Shown: in pieces, positions 8,811 through 17,409 of the stretch
How the letters are laid out: each line of letters begins with the position of its first letter
How positions within the stretch are numbered: position 1 is the stretch's first letter
Origin: Devosia sp. FJ2-5-3
GTDB lineage: Bacteria > Pseudomonadota > Alphaproteobacteria > Rhizobiales > Devosiaceae
Direction of reading: 5' to 3'
NCBI RefSeq assembly: GCF_029201545.1
Contig: NZ_CP104007.1
Location: forward strand, 2,886,501-2,950,500
Length of the DNA stretch: 64,000 nt
Position numbers and translations under genes: made by a program
Notes under the pieces: generated by a model
Database searches by the model: none
The model's input: the letters and a program-made list of their open reading frames with translations, nothing else
What the model was told of the DNA's origin: nothing

Positions 8811-8829
8811 CCTCCCCCTCGCGGGGAGG
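8811..8829. repeat. short GC-rich palindrome, member of the intergenic family
   Basis: A CCTCCCC/GGGGAGG stem with a five-base loop is followed by TTTGGGGTGAGAGG. Stem and tail match the longer elements at 51560 and 55311. Confidence 0.5.
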
Positions 8830-8988
8830 TTTGGGGTGAGAGGACGCGAGCCAGTGCTCCATAAGTCTTCCTGGCAGAGGCTCGAAAGAACTCAAAAATA
8901 CGTCCCTTCCAGCGATTGCTTTGGGCCCGCACCGCCCCATAAGCTCTTCAACCGTCCTCAGTCGGGGACTTGTCAGTGGGGGCGAAAA

Positions 8989-9510
8989 TTGCACAAGGTG
9001 AGGGCTATTACTGAAGCGGATATTCCCGGCTTCTGGGAAACGCTCGGCGCTGTGGCAAGGGAATCCTCCTTCCTCCGCAGCGCCGAGGCGCCGCCCTTCG
9101 CGGCGGTGCAGGATTTCGTGCTGGGCAATATCGAGGCCGGAAACCCGCAATTTGTCGCCCTTGCCGACGGCCAGGTCGTGGGGTGGTGCGACATTGTCCG
9201 TTCGACTGCAACACATGAACGGCATTGTGGCGAGCTCGGGATGGGCGTTCGATCCGACTGGCGAGGCCGCGGGCTTGGCCGCAGCCTGCTTGAGGCAACA
9301 TTGGCCGAAGCCGATGCGCGTGGCGTCCTGCGCGTAGAACTCAGCGTCCATTCCGACAATCCGCGTGCCATCGCGCTTTACATTCGCAATGGCTTTATCG
9401 AGGAGGGCCGGAAGCTGAGAGCACGGATTAAGGGCAACGCCGTCCTGGACGTCCTTCTCATGGTCCGCCTCCGGCCTGACGAGCACTGGCCTTCGATTGG
9501 CGGGGCGTGA
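8989..9510 (+). CDS. GNAT family N-acetyltransferase
   Basis: This ~173-residue acetyltransferase has the acetyl-CoA binding motif A, GVRSDWRGRGLGRSLLE, and the motif B region LSVHSDNPRAIALYIRNGF. The start is uncertain: a TTG at 8989 has GGGGGCG six bases upstream and sits just before the conserved VRAITEADIPGF, and a GTG at 8998 is also possible. The frame is open further upstream, but that stretch holds an intergenic palindrome and does not look coding. The substrate is unknown; amino acids, peptides or antibiotics are all seen in the family. Confidence 0.82.
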   Translation: MHKVRAITEADIPGFWETLGAVARESSFLRSAEAPPFAAVQDFVLGNIEAGNPQFVALADGQVVGWCDIVRSTATHERHCGELGMGVRSDWRGRGLGRSLLEATLAEADARGVLRVELSVHSDNPRAIALYIRNGFIEEGRKLRARIKGNAVLDVLLMVRLRPDEHWPSIGGA

Positions 9511-9596
9511 GCCGCAAGACCTTTCGGCGTCCTTCCCGGATCAAAACCTTTGCCTGCCGCGTTGAGTGAGGTCCCCAATTCGCGCAGGAGGTCGTC

Positions 9597-10172
9597 ATGA
9601 CCACCATGTTCAAGGTCGGCTATTTTGTCGGCAGCCTTTCGAGCACATCGATAAACCGGAAGCTGTCGAAGGCGCTCGTCCGATTGACCCATCCCGGGTT
9701 CACGATGAGCGAAATCCCCTTCCGGGATCTGCCCATCTACAGCCCCGACTACGATGCGGACTACCCGCCCGTCGCCCGGGCCTACAAGCAGGCCATCGCC
9801 GACGCCGATGCCATTCTTTTCGTGACGCCGGAATATAATCGCGCCGTTCCGGGAGGCCTCAAGAATGCCATCGACTGGGCCAGTCGCCCCTGGGGGCAAA
9901 ATTCGTTCACCCGAAAACCCTCGGCCATTATCGGGGCGTCGATCGGCTCCATCGGCACCGCCGTGGCCCAGCAGAATTTGCGCAGTATCCTCAGCTTCTG
10001 CAATTCACCGCAGATGAATGCGATCGAAGCCTATATCCATTTCACTCCCGATCTCATCACCGACGATGGGGAAGTGAACAATTCCAGCACGCGTGATTTT
10101 CTCGCCAATTACATGGCGGAGTTCCACCAGTTCGTGACGCGCGTCTACACCGCCCTGCCCCGCGGCGAATAG
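9597..10172 (+). CDS. NADPH-dependent FMN reductase family protein
   Basis: This 191-residue flavodoxin-fold oxidoreductase binds FMN and reduces quinones, chromate or azo compounds in known relatives. GSLSSTSINRKLSKAL near the N-terminus is the FMN phosphate loop, and TPEYNRAVPGGLKNAIDW is the hallmark second motif. The start follows a strong AGGAGG. It lies just upstream of a riboflavin-related riboswitch and importer, a thematic but unproven link. Physiological substrate unknown. Confidence 0.9.
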   Translation: MTTMFKVGYFVGSLSSTSINRKLSKALVRLTHPGFTMSEIPFRDLPIYSPDYDADYPPVARAYKQAIADADAILFVTPEYNRAVPGGLKNAIDWASRPWGQNSFTRKPSAIIGASIGSIGTAVAQQNLRSILSFCNSPQMNAIEAYIHFTPDLITDDGEVNNSSTRDFLANYMAEFHQFVTRVYTALPRGE

Positions 10173-10194
10173 AAGCCCGACCCCGTGACCCGCG

Positions 10195-10254
10195 CGTTCT
10201 CGAACAGATTTTCCTCATCGTTCGAGAACGACGCACAGTTACAGGCCTGTGCGT
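10195..10254. repeat. two tandem perfect inverted repeats
   Basis: The first has 11-bp arms (10195-10205 and 10220-10230, CGTTCTCGAAC type) and the second 8-bp arms (10231-10238 and 10247-10254). They abut each other between the FMN reductase stop and the riboswitch. No T-run follows, so they may be a Rho-linked terminator, an RNA-stability structure or an operator. Confidence 0.55.
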
Positions 10255-10312
10255 ACTTGCCTGTTGCATCGCCCTGACCTATTTTTCTCCTCGCAGGTCA
10301 AAAGCCTGCAAT

Positions 10313-10455
10313 GTTCTCAGGGCGGGGTGCAATTCCCCACCGGCGGTAAAGGCGGCAACGCCAAGCCCGCGAGCGCCTTTGGACTTTTGGGTCCCGAGGG
10401 TCAGCAGATCCGGTGTAACTCCGGAGCCGACGGTATAGTCCGGATGAAAGAGAAC
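10313..10455 (+). ncRNA. FMN riboswitch (RFN element)
   Basis: The conserved RFN core is read directly: the P1 stem GTTCTC/GAGAAC closes the element, GGGCGGGGTGCAATTCCCCACC is followed by GGCGGTAAAG, then AGCCCGCGAGCGCC, GGGTCAGCAGATCCGGTG and GGTATAGTCCGGATGAAAG. It binds FMN and normally lowers expression of riboflavin synthesis or transport genes. It lies 99 bp before the ribN-like start. Confidence 0.97.
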
Positions 10456-10516
10456 GGGATCAGCGCCCTGCCGGGCGTGCGCGTCTATTGGCGCGCAAAA
10501 ACCGGCCTGTCGTCTC

Positions 10517-10549
10517 CCGTAACCCTGAGGAAACTGGTTACGGAAAGGA
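10517..10549 (+). promoter_or_regulatory. hairpin overlapping the Shine-Dalgarno region of the riboflavin importer
   Basis: A perfect 8-bp stem (CCGTAACC at 10517-10524 with GGTTACGG at 10536-10543) has an 11-base loop. Its 3' arm runs into GGAAAGGA (10542-10549), the ribosome site of the next gene. This fits the expression platform of a translation-controlling riboswitch. The alternative pairing has not been folded. Confidence 0.6.
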
Positions 10550-10554
10550 CGATC

Positions 10555-11517
10555 ATGAACCAGATTTCCTCTGCTACCGCAAATGCCGCCGCTACCGGCG
10601 CGGCCTTTATGCTCGCCGCGAGCCTCGCCTTCGCCGGCACCAATACGCTCCAGGCCGTCTTGCCATGGCAGTTCGGCATGAGTTCCACCGGCATGGCCTT
10701 CTGGCAATATCTCATTGCCTCGCTCCTGGCTCTGCCCCTCATCCTCCGCATCGGCCTCAGGCACCTCCACACAAGGCACCCTTGGGCGCACGAAATCCGT
10801 GCCTTCGTGTCGGCGCTGGGCGTGCATGTCTTTGTCTATGGTTTCGCCTCAGGCGTGCCGATCTGGCAGATGGTGACCCTCCTGGCCACCGGCCCGCTCT
10901 TCATCATCCTGGGGTCCACGCTCTTCCTCGGCGAACGCGTCTCTTCTGCCCGCATCGGCGCTGCCCTTGTCGGGTCGCTGGGGGCCATCATCGTTTCGGG
11001 TGTCGGCGCCGAGGGCCTCGGCTGGCACACGCTGGTGCCGATCCTTGCTGCGGCGCTCTGGGCCACCACCGACGTGCTCACCAAATACCTCTCGCGCGAA
11101 GAGAGCCCCGAGACGCTGACGGTTTCGCTTCTGGTCCTCGTCACGCCCAACCATTTGCTCATCCTCCTCGCGGTCAATGCGCTGGGCTGGCTGCTGCCCA
11201 CCGCGGTCCCCGCCGGCATTGCAGGCCTGCCCTTCGCCCTGCCCGGCGGCATGGGGCTTGTCCTCCTGGTTCTCCTCGGGGCGCTGACGGCGCTGGCGCA
11301 ATATCTCCTCGCCTTTGCCTATCGCGCCGCGGATGCCGCCTATCTCCAGCCCTTCGGCGATCTGAAAGTGCCACTCAGCGGGCTGGTCGGATGGATCGCG
11401 CTGGGTCAGGTCCCATCGGTCTGGTTCTGGCCCGGTGCGGCGTTGATCGTGGGGGCCTCCGCCTTCATCTTCTGGGTCGAAAACAATGACCGCCAGGGTG
11501 GGCTGCAGCCAGCGTAA
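10555..11517 (+). CDS. ribN: riboflavin transporter, RibN-like (EamA/DMT family)
   Basis: This 320-residue inner-membrane protein has about ten hydrophobic segments arranged as two EamA repeats (roughly residues 12-150 and 165-305). The drug/metabolite transporter fold alone would not give a substrate. The FMN riboswitch directly upstream makes riboflavin import by a RibN-type carrier, known in Rhizobiales, the best reading. The ATG at 10555 follows GGAAAGGA; the frame is open through the riboswitch but that part is RNA, not protein. Expression should fall when FMN is plentiful. Confidence 0.85.
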   Translation: MNQISSATANAAATGAAFMLAASLAFAGTNTLQAVLPWQFGMSSTGMAFWQYLIASLLALPLILRIGLRHLHTRHPWAHEIRAFVSALGVHVFVYGFASGVPIWQMVTLLATGPLFIILGSTLFLGERVSSARIGAALVGSLGAIIVSGVGAEGLGWHTLVPILAAALWATTDVLTKYLSREESPETLTVSLLVLVTPNHLLILLAVNALGWLLPTAVPAGIAGLPFALPGGMGLVLLVLLGALTALAQYLLAFAYRAADAAYLQPFGDLKVPLSGLVGWIALGQVPSVWFWPGAALIVGASAFIFWVENNDRQGGLQPA

Positions 11518-11573
11518 CCAAATTCGCCAAAGGCGGTTTTCAACGCTAACATCCTGCTAACATCAACATGACC

Positions 11574-11616
11574 AAAGGCGAGTCCGCGTGCACGCGCGGA
11601 TTTGCCCTTGATTTTG
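11574..11616 (+). terminator. probable terminator after the riboflavin importer
   Basis: An imperfect GC-rich hairpin (AAGGCGAGTCCGCG against CGCGGATTTGCCCTT) is followed by GATTTTG. It separates the importer from the inositol operon. Confidence 0.5.
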
Positions 11617-11633
11617 TCCGCGTAATCCGTGCA

Positions 11634-11657
11634 TTCCATCTGCGGAACAGGTTTTCC
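11634..11657. promoter_or_regulatory. candidate IolR operator upstream of iolR
   Basis: The site reads TTCC-N6-GGAA-N6-TTCC, three half-sites at exact 10-bp steps, starting 15 bp before the iolR start. GGAA-N6-TTCC is the motif reported for IolR in Sinorhizobium. A second copy lies before iolC. Confidence 0.7.
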
Positions 11658-11671
11658 AGCAGGGCTTGCGC

Positions 11672-12511
11672 ATGAGTGATATTTCACAGCGGGCAGCACC
11701 CGAGGATTTCGATACGCTTCGCGCGGTCATCCTTGAGCGAAAAGGCGAATTGCCGAAGCGGCTGACCCAGGTCGCTGCCTATGCGCTCGACCATCCCGAC
11801 GAGATTGCGTTCGGCACGGCCGCCAGCGTCGCCATCTCGGCGCAGGTTCAGCCTTCCACCCTCGTTCGCTTCGCCCAACACTTTGGTTTCGATGGTTTTT
11901 CCGGCCTGCAGCAGGTTTTCCGGGCGCGCCTCCGCGAACGCAATTCGAGCTATGAAGAGCGGCTGAAAAAGCTCGAGGAAGGCGAGGCCTCGCTGGCCGA
12001 AAGCACGGCAATCCTGAACAAGTTCATTTCCGCGGCCCATCGCAGCGTCGACGCGCTGAGCGCGGCCATCGACCCCGAAGGCTTCGAGAAAGCCGTCGAA
12101 ATCCTGGCCAAAGCCGACACCATCTATCTCATCGCCAAGCGCCGTTCCTACCCCATTGCCAGCTACATGGCCTATGCCTTCGGCAAGCTGAAAGTTCGCT
12201 GCCAAATGGTTGGCACGTCTGCAGGAATTGACGACGACCTCCTGGCTATGGCGGGTCCGCAGGATGCCGCCTTCGCCACCAGTTTTTCCCCCTATGCCTC
12301 GGAAAGCGCCACCCAGGCCCGGGCCCTCGCTGCGCGTGGCGTGCCGGTGGTTTCCCTCACCGATTCTGCCTTTTCGCCGCTGGCCGAGTGCTCCAGCGTC
12401 TGGTTCGAACTGGTCGAAGCCGATCATGCCGGCTTCCGCTCCCTTTCGGCCAGCATGGCCTTTGCCATGGCGCTGACCGTCTCGATCGCCGAAAAGCGCC
12501 GCCGCTTCTAG
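11672..12511 (+). CDS. iolR: RpiR/MurR family regulator of inositol catabolism
   Basis: This 279-residue protein has an N-terminal RpiR-type helix-turn-helix (about residues 15-90, with FGTAASVAISAQVQPSTLVRF) and a C-terminal SIS sugar-phosphate-binding domain (about 120-265, with YLIAKRRSYPIASYMAYAF). It is the first gene before iolC, iolD, iolE and iolB on the same strand, which makes it the likely IolR repressor, released by a keto-deoxy-gluconate phosphate intermediate. The ATG at 11672 follows CAGGG; a TTG two codons earlier is less likely. Confidence 0.88.
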   Translation: MSDISQRAAPEDFDTLRAVILERKGELPKRLTQVAAYALDHPDEIAFGTAASVAISAQVQPSTLVRFAQHFGFDGFSGLQQVFRARLRERNSSYEERLKKLEEGEASLAESTAILNKFISAAHRSVDALSAAIDPEGFEKAVEILAKADTIYLIAKRRSYPIASYMAYAFGKLKVRCQMVGTSAGIDDDLLAMAGPQDAAFATSFSPYASESATQARALAARGVPVVSLTDSAFSPLAECSSVWFELVEADHAGFRSLSASMAFAMALTVSIAEKRRRF

Positions 12512-12523
12512 GGAAGATGTGCA

Positions 12524-12547
12524 TTCCACATTTGGAATGCTCGTTCC
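12524..12547. promoter_or_regulatory. candidate IolR operator upstream of iolC
   Basis: It has the same layout as the site before iolR: TTCC-N6-GGAA-N6-TTCC, preceded by the same GTGCATTCCA ten-mer. It ends 66 bp before the iolC start, where a promoter for the catabolic genes would be expected. Confidence 0.7.
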
Positions 12548-12613
12548 ATATTGACGGATTTTCAGAACCTGTGTTTCATATCCAGCGAAATACAGGCCCT
12601 GAGGAGATCAGCC

Positions 12614-14545
12614 GTGACCGCCGCCCGGGAGGACCACAAACTCGACGTCATCACCATCGGCCGCGCCTCTGTCGACCTCTATGGCCAGCAGATCGGAACG
12701 CGGCTCGAAGACGTTGATTCCTTTGCAAAATCCGTCGGCGGCTGCCCCACCAATATCGCTGTCGGAACGGCGCGACTGGGCCTCAGATCGGCCCTTATCA
12801 CCCGCGTCGGGAATGAGCAGATGGGCCGGTTCATCCGCGAACAATTGGCGCGAGAAAAGGTCGAAACCCGTGGAATCGTCACCGATCCCGAGCGTTTGAC
12901 GGCGCTGGTCTTGCTCGCGGTCGAGAACGACAAATCCTTTCCGCTGATTTTCTATCGCGACAATTGCGCCGACAACGCGCTCAATGAAGACGACATCGAC
13001 CCCGAATTCATTAAATCTTCCAACGCCGTATTGGTCACCGGCACGCATTTCTCCAAGCCCCACACCGACGCCGCCCAGCGCAAGGCCATGCGCATCGCTC
13101 GGGAAAATGGCGGCAAAGTTATCCTCGACATCGATTATCGCCCTAATCTGTGGGGGCTGGCCGGACACGATGCCGGCGACAGCCGCTATATCGCGTCTGA
13201 CAAAGTGTCTGACCATTTGAAGACCGTCCTGGCCGATTGCGATCTGATCGTCGGGACGGAAGAGGAAGTCCTGATCGCGGCGGGAGAGACTGATCTCCAC
13301 GAGGCATTGCGAACCATTCGCAATCTCTCGACCGGCACCATTGTGCTCAAGCGCGGGCCGATGGGGTGCATCGTCTATGATGGAGCCATCCCGGACGACC
13401 TCGAGGACGGAATCGTCGGACGGGGCTTTCCCATTGAAGTTTATAATGTTTTGGGCGCCGGCGACGCTTTCATGAGTGGCTATCTGCGCGGCTGGCTGCG
13501 CGGGGAGCCCCATCAAACCAGCGCGACCTGGGCCAATGCCTGCGGTGCCTTCGCCGTCTCGCGTCTCCTCTGTGCCCCCGAAATTCCGACCTGGGCCGAA
13601 CTGACCTATTTTCTCGAAAAGGGCAGCAAAGAAAAGGCTTTACGCAAGGATGCGGAGATCAACCACATCCATTGGGCCACGACGCGCCGTCGCCAGATCC
13701 CCAAATTGCTGGCCCTCGCCATCGACCACCGCAGCCAGCTCGAGGACATGGCGGGCGGCGACCCACAAAAGCTCGCAAAGATCCCGGATTTCAAGGTGCT
13801 GGCGGTCAAAGCCGCCGCGCAGGTGGCGGATGGACGCGACGGCTTCGGCATGCTGCTCGACGACAAATATGGCCGCGACGCCCTGTTCACCGCCTCCGCA
13901 ATCCCGAATTTCTGGATTGCCAAGCCGATCGAGTTGCCTGGCTCCCGGCCCTTACAGTTTGAATTCACTCAGGATTTGGGCTCGCGGCTCACCGAGTGGC
14001 CGGTCGACCATTGCATCAAGGTTCTGTGCTTCTTCCATCCCGACGATCCGGAAGAGCTCAAGCAAACCCAGATCGCAAAGCTGCGCGCGGCCTATGATTC
14101 CGCTCGAAAAATCGGCCGAGAATTGCTGGTCGAGATCATCGCCAGCAAGCATGGCGCGGTGGGAGACGACACCATCGCCCGCGCCCTCGGCGAGATTTAC
14201 GACGCCGGGATCAAGCCGGATTGGTGGAAGCTCGAACCCCTGGCCTCGCCAAATGCTTGGGCAGCGCTGGACAGGGTGATCGATGCGCGCGACCCTCTCT
14301 GTCGTGGCATAGTCCTTCTCGGCCTCGACGCCCCGCAGGTTCAGCTGGAGGCGGGTTTTGCCACCGCGCAGTCCTCGCGCTGGGTCCGGGGCTTTGCCGT
14401 GGGCCGCACGATTTTTGCAGAAGCCGCAAGGGCTTGGCTGGATGGAAAGATGGTGGATGCCGAGGCGGTGGAGAATATGGCCCGCCGCTTTGGCACGCTG
14501 GTCGAGATTTGGGAGCGCAGTGCTCAAGGCATCGCGGCGGCATGA
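12614..14545 (+). CDS. iolC: 5-dehydro-2-deoxygluconokinase fused to DUF2090 domain
   Basis: This ~643-residue protein carries a PfkB sugar kinase (about residues 10-320) and a DUF2090 domain (about 325-640). Kinase marks are GGCPTNIAVGTARLG and the catalytic loop NVLGAGDAFMSGYL. The kinase phosphorylates 5-dehydro-2-deoxy-D-gluconate in inositol breakdown. The C-terminal part is often annotated as the following aldolase (IolJ-like) step in Rhizobiales, and no separate iolJ is seen here. A GTG start at 12614 follows GAGGAGA; the frame is open 21 codons further, but that part lies next to the operator. Confidence 0.9.
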   Translation: MTAAREDHKLDVITIGRASVDLYGQQIGTRLEDVDSFAKSVGGCPTNIAVGTARLGLRSALITRVGNEQMGRFIREQLAREKVETRGIVTDPERLTALVLLAVENDKSFPLIFYRDNCADNALNEDDIDPEFIKSSNAVLVTGTHFSKPHTDAAQRKAMRIARENGGKVILDIDYRPNLWGLAGHDAGDSRYIASDKVSDHLKTVLADCDLIVGTEEEVLIAAGETDLHEALRTIRNLSTGTIVLKRGPMGCIVYDGAIPDDLEDGIVGRGFPIEVYNVLGAGDAFMSGYLRGWLRGEPHQTSATWANACGAFAVSRLLCAPEIPTWAELTYFLEKGSKEKALRKDAEINHIHWATTRRRQIPKLLALAIDHRSQLEDMAGGDPQKLAKIPDFKVLAVKAAAQVADGRDGFGMLLDDKYGRDALFTASAIPNFWIAKPIELPGSRPLQFEFTQDLGSRLTEWPVDHCIKVLCFFHPDDPEELKQTQIAKLRAAYDSARKIGRELLVEIIASKHGAVGDDTIARALGEIYDAGIKPDWWKLEPLASPNAWAALDRVIDARDPLCRGIVLLGLDAPQVQLEAGFATAQSSRWVRGFAVGRTIFAEAARAWLDGKMVDAEAVENMARRFGTLVEIWERSAQGIAAA

Positions 14546-14572
14546 AAGCGTTTGGGAGTTGAGGAAATCGGC

Positions 14573-16420
14573 ATGAGCCAAAAGACAGTTCGGCTAACTA
14601 TGGCCCAGGCCGTTGCACGTTTCATGACGGCGCAGAAAACCGTCATCTCCGGCGAAACTGTTCCGATCTTCGGCGGCGTCTGGGCCATCTTCGGCCATGG
14701 CAATGTCGCCGGGCTCGGCGAGGCGCTTCATGGCGTCAAGACGGAACTACCCACCTATCGCGGGCAGAACGAGCAGAGCATGGCCCACGCCGCCATCGGC
14801 TACGCCAAGGCCAATTTCCGCCGCCGCTTCATGGCCGCAACCACCTCAATCGGCCCGGGCGCGCTCAATATGGTCACCGCCGCTGGCCTTGCCCATGTCA
14901 ATCGCATCCCCGTTCTGCTCCTGCCCGGCGACGTCTTTGCCAACCGCATGCCCGACCCCGTCCTGCAGCAGTTGGAAGCCTGGGGTGACGGCACGGCATC
15001 GGCCAATGACGCCTTTCGTCCCGTCAGCCGCTATTTCGACCGGATTACGCGACCCGAGCAGATCATTCCGGCGCTGCGTCGGGCGATGCAGGTGCTCACC
15101 GACCCCGCCGAATGCGGTCCGGTGACGCTCAGCCTCTGCCAGGATGTGCAGGCGGAAGCCTATGATTATCCGGAGAGTTTCTTCGCCGAGAAGATCTGGA
15201 CCCAGCGCCGCATCATGCCAGACGCCGAGGAATTTGCCGTCGCGGCAGCGGCGCTGAAGCTGTCGAAAAAGCCCGTGATCATCGCTGGCGGCGGCGTGCT
15301 CTATTCCGAAGCTTCGGACAGTCTCGCCGCCTTTGCCGAGGCGCATGGCGTCCCGGTGCTGGAGACGCAGGCCGGCAAGAGTTCCCTGCCGCATGGCCAC
15401 AGCCTCAATCTCGGATCGGTCGGGGTGACCGGCACAGCGGCGTCCAATGCCATGGCTGAGGAAGCCGATCTGGTGCTGGCAGTCGGCACGCGCCTGCAGG
15501 ATTTTACCACCGGCTCATGGGCGCTGTTCAAGAACGAGGACGTCAGGGTCATCGGGCTCAACGTCCAGCCTTTCGATGCACACAAGCACAATGCGCTGCC
15601 GCTGGTGGCCGATGCCCGGGTTGGCCTCGAGGCGCTCGATGCCGCCCTTATGGGCTGGCAGACTGATTCCGCCTGGGCCACCAAGGCATTGCGCGAAAAG
15701 GAAGATTGGCTCGTGGACGCCGACGCGGCGCGGGCGGAGACCAATACTGAATTGCCCTCCGATGCCCAGGTGATCGGTGCCGTCCAGCGCGGCCGGACCA
15801 AGGCCACGCTGGTCTGCGCGTCGGGCGGTCTGCCGGGCGAATTGCACAAGCTCTGGCGCGCCGATGGCCCCGGCTCCTATCACCTCGACTATGGCTTTTC
15901 GACCATGGGCTATGAGATCGCCGGCGGGCTCGGGGTCGCCATGGCGCGGCCGGACGACGATGTCATCGTCATGGTCGGCGATGGCTCATACCTGATGATG
16001 AACTCGGAAATCGTCAGCGCCGTGATGATGGGCATCCGCCTCACTATCGTCGTGCTCGACAATGCCGGCTTCGGCTGCATCAACCGGCTGCAGATGGCCA
16101 CGGGCGGCGCGAACTTCAACAATCTCTTCCGCGACACCTACCATATGGAACTGCCCAATGTGGACTTCGCGGCCCATGCCGCGGCCATGGGCGCGAAGGC
16201 GAAAAAGCTTGGTTCCGTGTCCGAACTGGAGACAGCGCTTCGGGAGACGGAAGGGGCGGCCGGCGTCCATGTCTTCGTCATCGAAACCGACCCGTTGATC
16301 ACCACCGAAGCGGGCGGCCATTGGTGGGACGTGGCCGTGCCGGAAGTCAGCGACAGGCCAAGTGTCAACGCAGCGCGCGAGGCCTATGTGAAGGCGCTCA
16401 AGGCGCAACGCGCCGGCTAA
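14573..16420 (+). CDS. iolD: 3D-(3,5/4)-trihydroxycyclohexane-1,2-dione hydrolase
   Basis: This 615-residue thiamine diphosphate enzyme opens the ring of the inositol-derived diketone. The ThDP signature is GDGSYLMMNSE ending in DNAGFGC, and the catalytic Glu sits in YRGQNEQSMAHAAIGYAK. Domain order is Pyr, middle, PP, as in acetolactate synthase relatives, and the length matches IolD. The ATG at 14573 follows GAGGA, with a 27-bp gap after iolC. Confidence 0.95.
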   Translation: MSQKTVRLTMAQAVARFMTAQKTVISGETVPIFGGVWAIFGHGNVAGLGEALHGVKTELPTYRGQNEQSMAHAAIGYAKANFRRRFMAATTSIGPGALNMVTAAGLAHVNRIPVLLLPGDVFANRMPDPVLQQLEAWGDGTASANDAFRPVSRYFDRITRPEQIIPALRRAMQVLTDPAECGPVTLSLCQDVQAEAYDYPESFFAEKIWTQRRIMPDAEEFAVAAAALKLSKKPVIIAGGGVLYSEASDSLAAFAEAHGVPVLETQAGKSSLPHGHSLNLGSVGVTGTAASNAMAEEADLVLAVGTRLQDFTTGSWALFKNEDVRVIGLNVQPFDAHKHNALPLVADARVGLEALDAALMGWQTDSAWATKALREKEDWLVDADAARAETNTELPSDAQVIGAVQRGRTKATLVCASGGLPGELHKLWRADGPGSYHLDYGFSTMGYEIAGGLGVAMARPDDDVIVMVGDGSYLMMNSEIVSAVMMGIRLTIVVLDNAGFGCINRLQMATGGANFNNLFRDTYHMELPNVDFAAHAAAMGAKAKKLGSVSELETALRETEGAAGVHVFVIETDPLITTEAGGHWWDVAVPEVSDRPSVNAAREAYVKALKAQRAG

Positions 16421-16432
16421 GGGGGAATGAGC

Positions 16433-17350
16433 ATGAAGGCCAAGCTTGGCATGTCGCCGATCGCCTGGTGGAACGACGACCTCGTTGAACTCAGCGACGA
16501 CGTTTCACTCGAGGAGTGCCTGCGCCAATCGCGCTCAGCAGGCTTTACCGGCATGGAAAAGGGTCGCCGGTTTCCGGACGATCCCGATTTGATGCTGCCA
16601 ATCCTGCGAGCGGCAGACGTCACGCTCTGCGGCGGGTGGTTCTCCGGCACGCTGGTGGATGAGGAGCTCGCAGCCAATAAGGACCGCATCGCGCCGATGA
16701 TCGAGCTGTTCAAGGCGGTCAATGCCCCTTGCATCGTCTATGGCGAGGTCGGCCGCTCGATCCAGGGCAAGCGGGAGATTCCGCTGGCGCAAAAGCCAAG
16801 ACTCTCGGATGACGAAATGAAGGCCTATGCCCGCAAGGTCACCGCGTTCGGCGAATGGTGCGCAGACCAGGGCATGCCCCTCTCCTATCACCATCACATG
16901 GCCGCTGTGGTCGAGACCGAGCCCGAACTCGACGCCTTCATGGCCGCGTCCGGCGCGGGCATCCCGCTCCTTCTCGATGCGGGCCATCTGGCCTTTGCCG
17001 GTGGCGATGTGCTGCGCGCGATCGACAGGCACCACGCCCGCATCAACCATGTGCACGTCAAGGACATCCGCCGCGCGGTGGTCGACGCGCTGGATCGCAG
17101 CCAACAGAGCTTTCTCGATGCGGTCGCTCTGGGGGCCTTCACGGTCCCGGGTGACGGGTCGCTGGATTTCGGCGCGATCGTGCAGCGGCTCGCCGATCAT
17201 GGCTATGAAGGCTGGTTCGTCGTCGAGGCCGAACAGGATCCAAAAAAGAACCCGCCGCTCAAAATGGCGCAAATCGGCCATGCCGAGCTGATGCGGGTCA
17301 TGAGTGCCGCAGGATATACCGTCGAGACCCAGGGCTTCCCGAAACAGTGA
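16433..17350 (+). CDS. iolE: myo-inosose-2 dehydratase
   Basis: This 305-residue TIM-barrel protein of the AP-endonuclease-2 family removes water from 2-keto-myo-inositol. Seen are the LGMSPIAWWNDDL start typical of IolE, LSYHHHMAAVVET and LLLDAGHLAFAGGD (metal-ligand strands), and NHVHVKDIR. The ATG at 16433 is spaced 6 bp from GGGGGA; the ATG at 16427 touches it and is less likely. It follows iolD by 12 bp. Confidence 0.94.
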   Translation: MKAKLGMSPIAWWNDDLVELSDDVSLEECLRQSRSAGFTGMEKGRRFPDDPDLMLPILRAADVTLCGGWFSGTLVDEELAANKDRIAPMIELFKAVNAPCIVYGEVGRSIQGKREIPLAQKPRLSDDEMKAYARKVTAFGEWCADQGMPLSYHHHMAAVVETEPELDAFMAASGAGIPLLLDAGHLAFAGGDVLRAIDRHHARINHVHVKDIRRAVVDALDRSQQSFLDAVALGAFTVPGDGSLDFGAIVQRLADHGYEGWFVVEAEQDPKKNPPLKMAQIGHAELMRVMSAAGYTVETQGFPKQ

Positions 17351-17409
17351 ATCTTTTGAACGGGCTGTGCTAAAGCCTTGCCGTACTGAATCAGGCGGGA
17401 GGGGTCGGC

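Noticed and set aside
8836..8988. N-terminal extension of the GNAT protein
   Set aside because: The extra codons start within the tail of an intergenic palindrome and do not match the family, whose fold begins at VRAITEAD.
10249..10554. N-terminal extension of the riboflavin importer through the riboswitch
   Set aside because: The stretch folds as the FMN riboswitch and lacks a ribosome site at its start; the ATG at 10555 has one and begins the membrane protein properly.
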